Source of the DNA: Paramecium tetraurelia
Taxonomy: Eukaryota > Ciliophora > Oligohymenophorea > Peniculida > Parameciidae
Length of the DNA: 64,000 nucleotides
Assembly: GCF_000165425.1 (NCBI RefSeq)
Contig: NW_001799078.1
Span: forward strand, 471,057 to 535,056
Direction of reading: 5' to 3'
Part shown: positions 53,894-64,000 of the stretch, piece by piece
Layout of the letters: the number at the start of each line of letters is the position of its first letter
How positions within the stretch are numbered: position 1 is the first letter of the stretch
Translations under genes and position numbers: made by a program
Notes under the pieces: model-generated
The model's database searches: none
The model's input: only the letters and a program-made list of their open reading frames with translations
What the model was told of the DNA's origin: nothing

Positions 53894-55963
53894 TCAATGT
53901 AACACCTAAATTTCTCTTTCACTAAATAAGTCCTCGTCTTTTGGATCATTGTTTACAGACTCTATTTATTATTATTGCTGTTAAGCACTTAATTCTTTTT
54001 CTAATACTCTCATTAAATCAGGGCCTAGTAAAAGAATTAATCTTTAATTAAATCTAATTTATTCTTAGGTTTAATGTTCTTATTCTTATCCAGTCACTTT
54101 GTCATAAGAATTCACAAGATCTATGAATTGCTTCATCATTCCACAATCTTCTGCTGTTGTTATGCCATCAATTATGCATCTACATCAAATTAAAATCTTA
54201 CCTCGTCGACCTTCTCTTATTACTCTCTTAGATTAATGCTATTTTTGGTTTTCGAGTAAAATTAAAAAGGGTAATTTATTCAGAGGTAAATAAAATTTAT
54301 TTTAATTTTGTCAATTCATGAAGTTTTTTGATAATGTACTCAATGTCTAACTCTTTATTAACTTAGTCACTTAAAGTATAAATAATCTATATACATAGCT
54401 CTTTGCAGAACCAGACAATCATCATCTTTTAAAGATTCGATAGGAATTATAGAAGTTAAAATAACTCTAAGATTTAGTCCAATAACATGTTTCCTTTTTA
54501 AAAATTCTTTGAAATCATCAAAATATTATAACGTTTTCGCTTTCATTGCAGACAGCCTGGATTACAACACTTATTAGGTAGGTTATTATAATTCAATAGA
54601 CATTTTTTTATCAAAAATTTGTGATTTCTACTTTTTCAAAGGAGTAGAGGTTTACAGCATTTCAGGTTTATTTTGAAAGGGTGTTAAAGTTTAAATTTTA
54701 GGAATAGTCTCGATTTTTTTAGACATTTTGCTCTTGAGTATCTCCCTACCTCTCTCAGTTCTTGCTAATAAGCTATTCAAATGGATTTGAGTATTTTATC
54801 GACGTGAACTCATATCAAATTCATATAAATCATTAGCTATAGAAATAACCAAATGTTGTCGATTGTAGAATCTAACAACTACTCCCACGACAACGATCAT
54901 AAATTATGTGAATCCTCCTAAATAACTGAGTAGTTCATCAAGTCTTAAGAATTTTCTATTAATGTGATATGAATAGGGACTTCTTTGAAAATAAAATGCT
55001 CCATAATAATTGGGTGTTATTCTAGAAATTTCAAATTATTCCCTTTAATCTCCATAATCCCTAAAAGCAAAGGTTTGATTTTATTTCTAAGGATACATTA
55101 ATATTCCCTGATCTGTTGTTACTTTCTTAGTTCTGAAAAATATGTCTGATTAGACAAACATTTTATCTGGCACAAAAGTATAGAACTGATCAACTGCTAA
55201 ATAGGGTTACACGTAATCCTAGGGTCTATTTGGGTTTATAAGCTATTTTATTATTGATATAAGTTACAAAATTTGTAGTATAAACTTAAAAACGAAAGCT
55301 TCCTTATTTATTTAAAGTACTCAAGATTTCATCTGAAGTCTTACAATTAGGTTTCCAAGTAAAATTGCTTGATGAGGAATCTTTGCAATTAGTAACAGAA
55401 AACTTCAAAAAGTAATAATCAGTGCTTGCCCAAACACCACCGACAGTCATATTAAGACTATGAATGAAGTTAAGATTAGGGCATAAGAAATTTTTTAAAT
55501 TTTATTGTTCAAACTATTATCCAAAATCCACACTGTACATTTCGAACAAGGGTTAAAAATGTTGAAGAGTACATGGTACTAAATCAATAAATTAATTTGG
55601 GTAACGATATTATGTCCCATTTGGAAAACGATAATAGTGACGCTATTCAACGGTGATATTAAAGTAAGGGTTCGTTGTAAAATTGTCTTATTCTATCTGA
55701 ACTGCAAACATGAAGTGTCCTTTGTCTAAGATCAATGCATCAGGATCATCCGCAAAAGTAAATTCTTGAGTAGAAGTAACATTTAATTTTGCGAAAAAAT
55801 TAATTATGTTTGAATAGAAGAAACTGATTATTGTTCCGATTATACATATTGATAAGAACCCACCCATACTTGTTTTGTATTATTCTTCCTTACGGAAACT
55901 TAAATTGATGGATTAGCCGAAAATATCTATTTATTTCAATCCTTCTTTAAATTTCTAAAGCAT
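53894..55963 (-). CDS. Two-pass transmembrane protein, paralog B of an inverted pair
   Basis: Minus-strand gene from ATG 55963 (MLQKFKEGLKQIDIFGQSIN) to TGA 53894. It matches paralog A throughout: IDIFGQSINLSFRKEEQ, membrane segment ICIIGTIISFFYSNIINFF, NPYFNITVEQRHYYRF, DYYFLKFSVTNC, and a helical tail VNKELDIEYIIKKLHELTKL. The product ends SEREIQVLH, where paralog A ends DLDELSKT. A 25-nt intron in the tail lies close to the position of the 26-nt intron in paralog A. Divergence is clear at the amino-acid level, so the duplication is not recent. Function unknown; likely a surface or compartment membrane protein. Confidence 0.83.
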
Positions 55964-56081
55964 TTTATTTATAATTATTTTTGAAGATTGTAAATAAATT
56001 ACACCATCAAATAGTGCTTGCGTCATGTTATAATCTGTCATAAGAATATTAAATTTGAAATGCAGTAATACCATATATATT

Positions 56082-56640
56082 TCATTTCATAAATGTAAAA
56101 AACCTATATTCAATATTAATATTTAATATATGATAATTAATAATAATTTGATATTATTTATTTATAGAAATTTAGAATTTTTTAAATTATTTGATCTGCT
56201 CTAGTAGTTCGTTTATTTTCACATCTCTTACTTCGAACAAATCTATTTAAGAATATTTTTAGCTAAACTTGTATTATCCTTTAGATTTTAATTTAAGTAA
56301 ACCATCAATATTTAATTGAAACTTCTTACTCTAATTTTACTTCATTTTGAAACCATTTTTACTGAGATTAAGAAAATTTCTTAGCTCTCCTTATTTTATT
56401 ATATATATTTTGGATAAAAAACATTCAATTTTCATTCATTATTTAGTTTTAATATGTCCTATAATTTTCTTAATATCTTTTAAATCTAAATAATATTAAG
56501 GTCTTATTATGATAAAAACTCAATTATTTTCTTTCAGTTCACTTTATAAGCTAAATTACAGTCCAAACATATTATATTATGAACTAAATTATCTATTCAA
56601 CCATTCTTCGAAAATTAATCTCCTATAAAGAAATTTATCC
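56082..56640 (-). pseudogene. Fragmented coding remnant
   Basis: Three protein-like pieces in different frames follow each other on the minus strand: LIFEEWLNRQFSSQYNMFGL ending in TGA, then RPQYYLDLKDIKKIIGHIKT ending in TGA, then NIDGLLKLKSKGQYKFSQ running into DLFEVRDVKINELLEQIKQF. No set of small GT..AG introns that I tried joins them cleanly. Best read as a decayed gene. The family is not recognised and the boundaries are approximate. Confidence 0.35.
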
Positions 56641-56821
56641 AATATCAGTACATTTTTTGATATATTTAGGTATTAAGAGAATCTTCTAATTAATGGAATA
56701 ATTTTTAATTATATTTATGTTAAAAATAATAATAATTTTTTTATTAAATTTGAAAAAAGTGATCGTTTTTTAATGTTTAATATTGTAATATTAATCAAGA
56801 AAATATTAATTTAAAAAATGA

Positions 56822-57186
56822 ATACACATTGAAAAATTGATTTAGCATTTATTTGAAGATGATGCAAAATAAAAATTATTTAAGACCTTAGGATTTAATA
56901 CTTAGCTTAAAATAATTAAGGAAGTATCCACAAATATATCTTCGCTATTAGGTGGTTTAAATGAACTTAAGATTGATATTTCAAGAACAAGGAAATGAGT
57001 TCTATTGATAATATTAGAAAAAATGGATTTCTGAATTCATGTCATTGTAAACAAGATATTTCCTATATGGTAATTGTAAACTTGATTGACTTTTTGTCCT
57101 ATTTCAGATGTCATCATAATATATTTACATCAATTTTTTATATTTCTCTTCAAATATAAAAAGACCAATTTCAATTAGACGCTTGA
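56822..57186 (+). pseudogene. Coding remnant with frame change
   Basis: Plus-strand piece LIQHLFEDDAKQKLFKTLGF, then EVSTNISSLLGGLNELKIDI, preceded directly by an in-frame TGA and ended by TGA at 56996. The reading resumes in a neighbouring frame as SSIDNIRKNGFLNSCHCKQD. No start codon in frame. The first part looks strongly coding. The one-base frame change without an intron suggests a decayed gene. Confidence 0.38.
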
Positions 57187-57335
57187 CTCTTATTCTACTC
57201 TATTGTACAAAACAATTCAATAATAAACATATTATAAGTATTTAAGTTAATTTTCTTCTTGTTAAAGAACTTTTTTTTATTTCCATTTTCTTGGCTATTT
57301 TTTAGTTAATAGTTACAATTTTAAACTATTCTGGG

Positions 57336-58246
57336 ATGAATTTAAGGAAATAATAAGCTATTTCTGAGGATATGTTAAATCTCGAATCTTCTTTAAGAGA
57401 ATGGTTTATAAAATAAATAATAAAAATAATAAATTATCACTATTTTCTAATCTAAATCTCAATCTGAGAATGTTGATAAGAATCAAATTAATTCTTTCTT
57501 CTAAATCAACAAAAACTGCCAAAATATAAATTTTCTACTTTTTTTTTTGTTTAATAATAATATTAAATTACTCTATCATCACTATATTCTTCTTAAATTT
57601 CAATCAAATTCAACAAGCAATATTTAATATACTGTATGCTAGCCTTTTGCTTCCCATAGAATATTTTCAGTATTTCTTTAACAATTCACTCTAAAAGGAA
57701 AAAGAGATTTTTGAAAATTTTGATGAATAGATTTTAGATTAGAGTAATATAAGTTAATTTTAATCTTTAATATAAAGGTTTTAATATTTTATAATTACAA
57801 AAATAATTCAATTTATTTTATAATCTTTAAATTTTTCCTTCTTTTGGGGAATCCTTATTAATTCACTTTATTCGTTTTCCTTTTTATTTCATGTGCTATT
57901 CAAGTTGACTAAAATCATTACAGTGTAGGAAATTCTTGAAATTTCAATATTTCTAGCCAATTTTATATATCTAATTAATGATCCTCGAGGATTGATGATA
58001 AAAAGATATGACAATATCTAAGATAAAATGGTTTTTATTTCGATAGCGCTTCCTATATAGATATCATATTTAGTTATAATTTTGAAAAACATGAAATGCT
58101 ATGATTCTGTGGAATAACTATATTCTAGATGAATTAGTTGCCAATAAAGAAAAATAAAACGAGAAATTATTGAAAGAAAAGGAAAGTTCTTTTTATCTTT
58201 AAACATATTTTCAAAGAATAGTTCATATATTATTCATATAAAATGA
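57336..58246 (+). pseudogene. Remnant of a multi-pass membrane protein
   Basis: Begins MNLRKQQAISEDMLNLESSL in one frame and continues in another frame as a long open stretch. That stretch includes KEIFENFDEQILDQSNISQF, hydrophobic segments (INSLYSFSFLFHVLF, ISIFLANFIYLIND) and DPRGLMIKRYDNIQDKMVF, and stops at TGA 58130-58132. ISCQQRKIKREIIERKGK follows in the same frame. A frame change near 57450 and the premature TGA indicate decay. It could be a real gene whose introns I failed to place; the residue pattern is more protein-like than chance. Confidence 0.38.
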
Positions 58247-58264
58247 CTTTTTCTATTAATCCCT

Positions 58265-58817
58265 TCATTTTTTCATAATTTTTTTTGCTAATTCCCTCTT
58301 AAAATACAAAAGAGATTCTTGAGTCATTTTTTAATGAAATATCCTAATTTTTTTTCTTGGAATTTCTTGCTTCCTCAAAGTCTCAGTTTCTAAGTTCAAT
58401 TTATCTAAGTCTTTCATCAATTTTATTAATTCAAGAATAACATTCCTATTAATAAATTTCTAAATCTTTCTAGAACAAATTTTTGGAAAAATCCCGCAAA
58501 TTCTTTTAATATTTATTATTAAATGTAATATTTTATCAGCATGCATGCTGTATTTAATAAGCCTTTTATATAAACTATTGGCTTGTTGTAGCAACAATAG
58601 CTTCAGGTCTACAAATCCATCTAAATCAATTATTATTTCATTATCAATTGGAATTTTAGCAATCCAATAGGGAATTAAAATTCAAGAGCTCATATCATTC
58701 TTTGTCATATCAAACATGCAAATATGGAAAATAAAAAGTCTTGTAAATCAGCATATGCTTAATTATTATTAGAAATCTGCTCTGAATTCTCTTAAACTAC
58801 AACCTTAGGCTTTACAA
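58265..58817 (-). pseudogene. Helical protein remnant with a single in-frame TGA
   Basis: From ATG 58717 to TGA 58265 the frame is exactly 151 codons with one internal TGA (58682-58684) right after MFDMTKNDMSS. It continues LIPYWIAKIPIDNEIIIDLD, then LQQANSLYKRLIKYSMHADK and KDLDKLNLETETLRKQEIPR, ending KRELAKKIMKK. The TGA could be a mutated TGG. Coding-like sequence further upstream (KPKVVVQENSEQISNNNQAY) lies in another frame. Strong residue pattern, broken structure. The C-terminal motif resembles that of the small frame at 59486-59716. Confidence 0.42.
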
Positions 58818-59485
58818 ATTTATTTCAAATAATAAAACAACTCAATAATTAATTACCTAAAGAAATATCATACTGGAAATATATAATAACACACAATTTA
58901 TCCTTTATTTATATAAACAACCATTCAATTCGTAAAATATAGGTGAATTCATAATTGAAATGATAAATGGCATTTATTTAGTATTATAGTTTGCACTTGA
59001 GGCATTGTTTTGAAATTTAAGCATAGCAGTAAGCAGATATTTAATTAAATATAAATTATATTTTATAATTAAATGTTTGAAAAATACACCAACTTATAAA
59101 TTATTAATGTTAGATACTAATACCAATTGCTTTGAATCAATAACATTTTTATAATGTAATTGATCTTTTTATACTAAATCCCCTTATTTGAATTTGTAAA
59201 TTATTTTTAATTCTTTTAAAAGGAACTTCAAGAAAATAAAGTGAAATCAAATAAAGAGGGTTCCAAGTTAATGTAAGAGTAATTTTTAGAATTATTCCTA
59301 TATATTTTGTCAACTATTTTATTAGTGAAAAAACATAGTTTTACTGATCATAAATCTAATTTGCTAAAAATGTCTATAAATGTTTGTTTCACTTACAAAT
59401 ATACATTTATTACAATAAGTAAGAAAGGAGAACAATAAAATGAATTTTTTTTAATGAATAAAATAGGAAAATCAAGTTTTATTCT
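58818..59485. other. Gene-poor stretch inside the relic tract
   Basis: 668 nt of very AT-rich DNA. I see no convincing coding piece or repeat here. Confidence 0.4.
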
Positions 59486-59716
59486 TCAATTTTTCATTTT
59501 CTTTATTATTTTCTTAGCCAGGTTTTGTTTGAATCTCAAAAGATTTTTTAAACCTTCTTCGTCCTTTTGGTAAATTATGGCTTAAAATTTGGATTGTTAT
59601 GGAAAAATTTGTTGTTTAGTAATCAAAACTGTCTTTGATAATTCATTTAAGCCTTCAAAAAGTAGATTTTAGTTTGAATTTTGTGTATGATTTTAGGTCT
59701 CATTTTCTTGTTTCAT
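59486..59716 (-). CDS. Small hypothetical protein or C-terminal gene fragment (76 aa)
   Basis: Uninterrupted frame MKQENETQNHTQNSNQNLLF.. from ATG 59716 to TGA 59486, ending LKNLLRFKQNLAKKIIKKMK. The composition is protein-like (polar start, amphipathic basic end). Its last 15 residues resemble the end of the broken gene at 58265 (FKRELAKKIMKK), so it may be a fragment of the same family rather than a complete gene. No family recognised. Confidence 0.4.
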
Positions 59717-60405
59717 ATTTTTTAAGTTAAGTTTGCAGATAGGAAGTGTGAAGGAATATTTTTTATTAAAAATAATGTACCATAATATATATATTCTTCC
59801 TTTATTTATGCAATTTAGAATTAAACTTTGATACTGTTAAAAAGTGTGATAATGTAAAAAATATATCTATTTGGTAAGATGTGTCTTACAAGGAAAATTA
59901 AATGTAGAAACGAGCTTTTTCAATTATAAATTTTGGAATCCAATCAGGAAAAAAAACAGATTTTATATAATGTTAAGAACTAAATTCAAATTTAGGATTA
60001 TAATCATTTAAAAGCGAATAAGTAATAGTGAACAAAAATTTTATCAACACAAAAAAAAACTCAATCTTTTGTACACAATAGCTTCATTGTGGTTCAATTC
60101 CTAATGGAATTATCACCCACATCTTAAAGTATCCTCTAAGCAAGCTGTGTTTTATAACATCTCAATTTTTGGGCATCTGAGAATGATATTAATTATGTTG
60201 CTACTTTTCTCTTGAAAATTTTGCTACTTAAACTATGAGTCATTTTTTGTGTTTTCTCGCAGTTTTCTTTCATTAAAAAAAAATAATTTTTTTATTAACT
60301 CAGCCCAATTTCAAAATGACTTAAATATAATCTGTCAAATTTTGAATTTAATAAAGGGTGGGTACTTCAAATTTTGATAATAACAATTATGTTATATATA
60401 TAATA
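59717..60405. other. Gene-poor stretch inside the relic tract
   Basis: 689 nt, AT-rich, with poly-A/poly-T tracts. No coding piece that I can support. Confidence 0.4.
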
Positions 60406-60912
60406 ATGAATAATAAAAAGTATCTATCAGATCAACTTAATCAGATGTAATTTAGGTTAGATATTGATGTCTAAACATTGATTTCAAATAGAAAATAATA
60501 AGCACAAATGTTCTTAAAGCTTTCTAATTTCCCAGAAATTCATAAGAATTCCTGTTTTAAAAATTTCATTCTCAATTTTTGCAAAGTTTAAATCATACAC
60601 TTATGAATTCAAGTATTCTAAAATTTACAAAGTACAAATCTGAACATTGATAGATATTTATTTGAACAATATTGTATTAGAGAAGGATTTATTTAAGACT
60701 TAAATTAGTAAGAAATTATTCTAACAACCTAGATAGGTTATAAATCTCTAATAAACAACGAGGTAATCGAATTTAAAAAAAAAATGTAGTCTAATTTCTT
60801 TTATAATATTCCTCTTGAAGTACAATTTGTAATCAAATAAATAAATATGTTAAAATTTTAAAAGCTAAAGGTCAGCAATTCAACTAATTCGTAATTGCTT
60901 GATTATGAGTGA
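60406..60912 (+). pseudogene. 169-codon frame with one internal TGA
   Basis: ATG 60406 starts MNNKKYLSDQLNQMQFRLDI, then LISNRKQQAQMFLKLSNFPE. An in-frame TGA lies at 60604-60606, and the same frame continues VFQNLQSTNLNIDRYLFEQY, then CIREGFIQDLNQQEIILTTQ, to TGA 60910. None of the GT..AG pairs that I tried around 60604 removes the TGA and keeps the frame. Either a nonsense-mutated gene or, less likely, a stop that is read through. No family recognised. Confidence 0.42.
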
Positions 60913-61234
60913 ATTTATATAAAAAAAACATATTTTATCCACTTAAATTAAATATATGATTTGAATCATTTTCATTTTTCCAAAATTTTTAAAATTATTT
61001 AATTGATATTAAATAACAAAGTAAATCATGGTGTATTTTAGAATCTAAAAAAAGCACAAAATTAATAATAGTAATTGTTACATAAGTATTTTCTCATGTA
61101 TTTTTGTTTAAATAATATATAAAGACCCAGATATTATAGTTATCATTAGATGAAAGTCAATAGAGAGCTTTTTTTAGTAACAGAAATGAGATAAAAAAGG
61201 AACTAATTACAAAACATATATAAAATGGTATGTA
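60913..61234. other. Intergenic region
   Basis: 322 nt, AT-rich, 3' of the CNOT11 gene. Nothing recognised. Confidence 0.4.
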
Positions 61235-62036
61235 TCACAAGGTCGTGGATTCTTATGCTTTAACTAATTTAAAAAGTTTTGACACTTCACCTACTTTGGA
61301 GAACTCAATACAAAAGGCTTATAACTAAATTAAATGATTTCTTACGTTGGTTAACACATCCTTTGTGGCAAATGCTTTTTATTTGAGCATATGCTAAATA
61401 AATATTGAAACATATCTAACAAGCTTGTTTTGCTACTATTTTTCCTTTATATAATTATTTTTGAAAATACCTTAATATTATTGCAATACTCAATACAGTA
61501 ATTGATATATTGTGTGATATACTCCAATGGCAATTTAAGTTCTCCAAAAAGTTATGCAAATAATTCTAATGAGTTTTGAGTTACATCACTTTGAATGAAA
61601 ACATCTAAGTATCTAGAGGATAATATAAGATCTATGTACTCTTCGAATCCATCAAAGTGACAGATGGATATCAATAAAAAGTGTGCAATCTCCTTATTTT
61701 TTTCTATAATTTATGGTAATCTTTGACAAGTGAATCCGCAATTCTTAAGCAAGTCTTTTTCATTTTGTAAATAATTGAATAAAATCTAGAATCATCAAAG
61801 AGAGCGAGTACTTTTTATTCTTCATCACTTATTTCTGTTGTACAAGTATTCTGTATTATTTCTCTGACTTGACTCACTTTATCATGATTAACTTCTAGAG
61901 AATAATTCCACTAAACATTATTTATTGCCATGTTATCATCCCACTAAAAGTCAGAGTTAAAGATGATAGGAATGGGTCTCAAATAATCAGTTTGGTAAGA
62001 TGTTAAATCAAAACACGGCGATGTAATTTTGTCCAT
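61235..62036 (-). CDS. CCR4-NOT complex subunit 11 (CNOT11) homolog
   Basis: 249-aa protein from ATG 62036 (MDKITSPCFDLTSYQTDYL) to TGA 61235. Two 26-nt introns give an exact count. The helical CNOT11 domain is clear: LLKNCGFTCQRLPQIIEKN, LPLEYITQYINYCIEYC, KLVRYVSIFIQHMLKQKAF, and the very characteristic end LQAFCIEFSKVGEVSKLFKL. CNOT11 works with CNOT10 at the N-terminus of CNOT1 in the deadenylase complex that shortens mRNA tails. A 21-nt GTAAG..TTTAG stretch just before LQAFC is kept as exon, because the family has residues there. Confidence 0.92.
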
Positions 62037-62279
62037 TCAAGTATATATGAATTAATTAAAAATATTCATATTGGAATAAATTATTGCTGAACAGTTTGAT
62101 TAGAAATTATATTAAAATTGGTAAATTTGAATAGTAATACAGTATTGATTGGATTTACCATTTTAATTCTAACTCTAATAATTTATCTAAATTCTAATAT
62201 TTATATACTAGATAGCACTGGGGAAGATTATTATTAATATTCATATTGATAAATTACATAATATTATTTTAATCATAGT

Positions 62280-63611
62280 TCAATATTCATAATCATCAAA
62301 TTCTTCATCATAAAATTCCTCAATAAACTGAGAAACATCATCATAGATAGCATCATTTTGCTGTAATTTCTCTAATTTTTTTGGTATGTTTTTGAGCTAA
62401 AATTTGTAATAAATATCGTATTATGAATCTGTAGAAATGAAACGTTTCATAGTTTAGTAGAGAGCTAAGAATGATAATTAGTAGAATACTTTGAACAGCA
62501 ATTAAAATAATTTCGTTATCATGATCGTCAAGACCTAATGTTAAATAATCTAAAATTCCATTATCAATCAGATTTTATAGTTATTAATTTGTGCAAACAA
62601 CGAGAAAATTACGAAAAGCCTGAAACAATTCTATTCTTACATCAAAAACATCATTTTCTAATAAATCAAAAACTAATTGAAGCAATTTTAAATTCGATAT
62701 TACTTTGTCTAGAAGTAAATGGGATGAAGCCATCAAATTATTAAAAATCATGCTTCCAAATATTCTACTGTAGGTAAAAATAGAATTCTTTAATAATTTA
62801 TACACAACATCAGTAATTCCTAGATCCAATAATTTGGCACATTCATGGAAATCTGATGTATAAGATAAATTAACTAAAATGGTCATTGAAATTTTTTAGA
62901 TATTTTTCTCATTGATATAAACAAAATCTATGATTGCACTTATTGCACTCATAGATAGTATGTATTGGATGTTCTATTTGTTTCTGCTAGCATTTTCAAA
63001 TATATTTAAACCCTTTTCTCTTACTATTTAATATAATATAAATAATAATTACAATTAGAATCGCAAGTATCAATTAATCTTGAAGCCAAAGTCAAGATGG
63101 TTATTACTTGATTATCATTTTCAATATTTTTAGTAATAGTTGCTAATAATTTTAATGCTTATTCATTAAATGAATCCATTTAGAGTGATGCCAAAATATT
63201 TTAAACTTAATCATATTGGTCAATCTAAGGCTGTTATAGAGTTAAATTTCTATAACAATTAGCTGCTTTAATTGCAATATTTATATGTTGAGTATTTAAA
63301 GATCCTTATTCCAATGAACCAACTAAGGACTTAATAACGCTGAGTTGTTCTGACAATTCGAACCTTAAAGAAGTATCAGTGACGGTTATTTGATCTATTT
63401 CATCCAATATTACATTGATTGTTTAATATTCATAATCCTGTAATTCTTCAGATCTCATCATTTTATTGACTATTTCTGTTAATTTTTCGACTGGGTTTGA
63501 TTACTTGGGAGTGTTGACTAAGCGTTTCAATCGAAATACAGATTCCAGGTTCTTCTTTCTAAGTTCTTAGTGAAAATTCTCTCTCATTTCTTTCAACCTA
63601 TTCGAACTCAT
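62280..63611 (-). CDS. Importin-alpha (karyopherin alpha) homolog
   Basis: 425-aa protein from ATG 63611 (MSSNRLKEMRENFHQELRK) to TGA 62280. Introns of 25 and 29 nt give an exact count. The N-terminus is an importin-beta-binding domain: RLKEMRENFHQELRKKN followed by the basic FRLKRLV. The rest is an armadillo solenoid (for example AKLLDLGITDVVYKLL), ending in an acidic tail IEEFYDEEFDDYEY, as in importin-alpha C-termini. It carries NLS cargo into the nucleus. It is shorter than usual (about 520 aa), so some ARM repeats may be reduced. It is the upstream neighbour of CNOT11 (243 nt). Confidence 0.85.
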
Positions 63612-63722
63612 TTTGGAGGAAAAATATATTATAGAGTTCCTAATATAATTTGTAATAAAAATAAATTAATCGAAATAAACTCAAATTTTGATTTCTTATT
63701 TTTTAATTCTAAATTTCTTATT

Positions 63723-64000
63723 ATGAAGAAATAAAGATCAAGAAAGAGTTTTTCATTAAATGATTCCATTGATGAGGATAGAAGAAAGGAAGAGATAATT
63801 CAAAAGCTGCTGGAAAGTAGCACAAATCTATAGCCTAAGAAATTGGCTACGATCAAATTCGATTTGGAAGAAAACGAAATGCCAGTTGTAGAATAACAAC
63901 CAGAAAATGTAAAATAGAAGAATTAATTTACTATTGAATATTTGACTCCATCTGTTGTCAAAAATAACTTGGATATGGTTAAAGAAAACCTTCACATCGT
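63723..64000 (+). CDS. Unidentified protein, 5' part only (runs off the window)
   Basis: Plus-strand frame starting MKKQRSRKSFSLNDSIDEDR at ATG 63723 and open to the window end with no TGA. The 92 visible residues are polar with a possible helix (RKEEIIQKLLESS) and FTIEYLTPSVVKNNLDMVKE at the edge. It shares 111 nt of divergent DNA with importin-alpha. Too little is visible to name a family. Confidence 0.6.

Noticed and set aside
62538-62744. Plus-strand 68-codon frame
   Set aside because: Opposite to the armadillo repeats of importin-alpha on the minus strand.

Overview
The window reads as macronuclear DNA of a ciliate of the Paramecium type. Almost every real gene needs TAA and TAG read as glutamine, with TGA as the only stop. 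Most reading frames are joined by tiny GT..AG introns (22-30 nt in most cases, usually GTA...TAG). The DNA is very AT-rich, and genes sit 12-480 nt apart on both strands. The species cannot be named from sequence alone. No tRNA, rRNA, CRISPR array, transposon or telomere repeat was recognised. All coordinates below are genomic spans that include introns.

1-12 kb: an ABCA transporter (minus), a small basic protein, a phospholipase-D/MitoPLD-like protein with a KEPKPP-repeat tail, a coiled-coil protein, a Pumilio RNA-binding protein (plus), a possible Ras-binding/PH-like protein and a Tousled-like kinase. 12-22 kb: a 1360-residue helical protein of unknown function, an ABCC transporter and a coiled-coil protein. 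22-33 kb: a SOS1/SLC9C-like Na+/H+ exchanger, a leishmanolysin-type metalloprotease, an ABCB transporter and an ANTH-like adaptor. Three full-size ABC exporters from three subfamilies lie on the same strand within 31 kb.

33-51 kb: two small unknown proteins, a VPS9-domain Rab5-type exchange factor, a large secreted protein with an acidic low-complexity segment, an otubain deubiquitinase, cytosolic isoleucyl-tRNA synthetase (with an apparent one-base frameshift), the splicing factor SPF45/RBM17 and an oxysterol-binding-protein relative. 51-56 kb: two paralogous two-pass membrane proteins in a tail-to-tail inverted pair.

55.96-61.23 kb is the odd part. It is about 5.3 kb with no clearly intact gene, in a genome where gaps are normally a few hundred bases. 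It holds at least five stretches that look coding but are broken by internal TGA codons or frame changes, plus one short intact frame. I read it as a tract of decaying genes. 61-64 kb returns to normal: CNOT11, importin-alpha, and the start of an unidentified gene that runs off the end.

The genes form no obvious pathway or operon; most are housekeeping, trafficking, RNA-handling or transport genes. No clear new multi-gene system was found. The points most worth following are the relic tract, the IleRS frameshift, the internal-TGA frames, the inverted membrane-protein pair, the extremely short intergenic gaps, and three large proteins without a recognised family.
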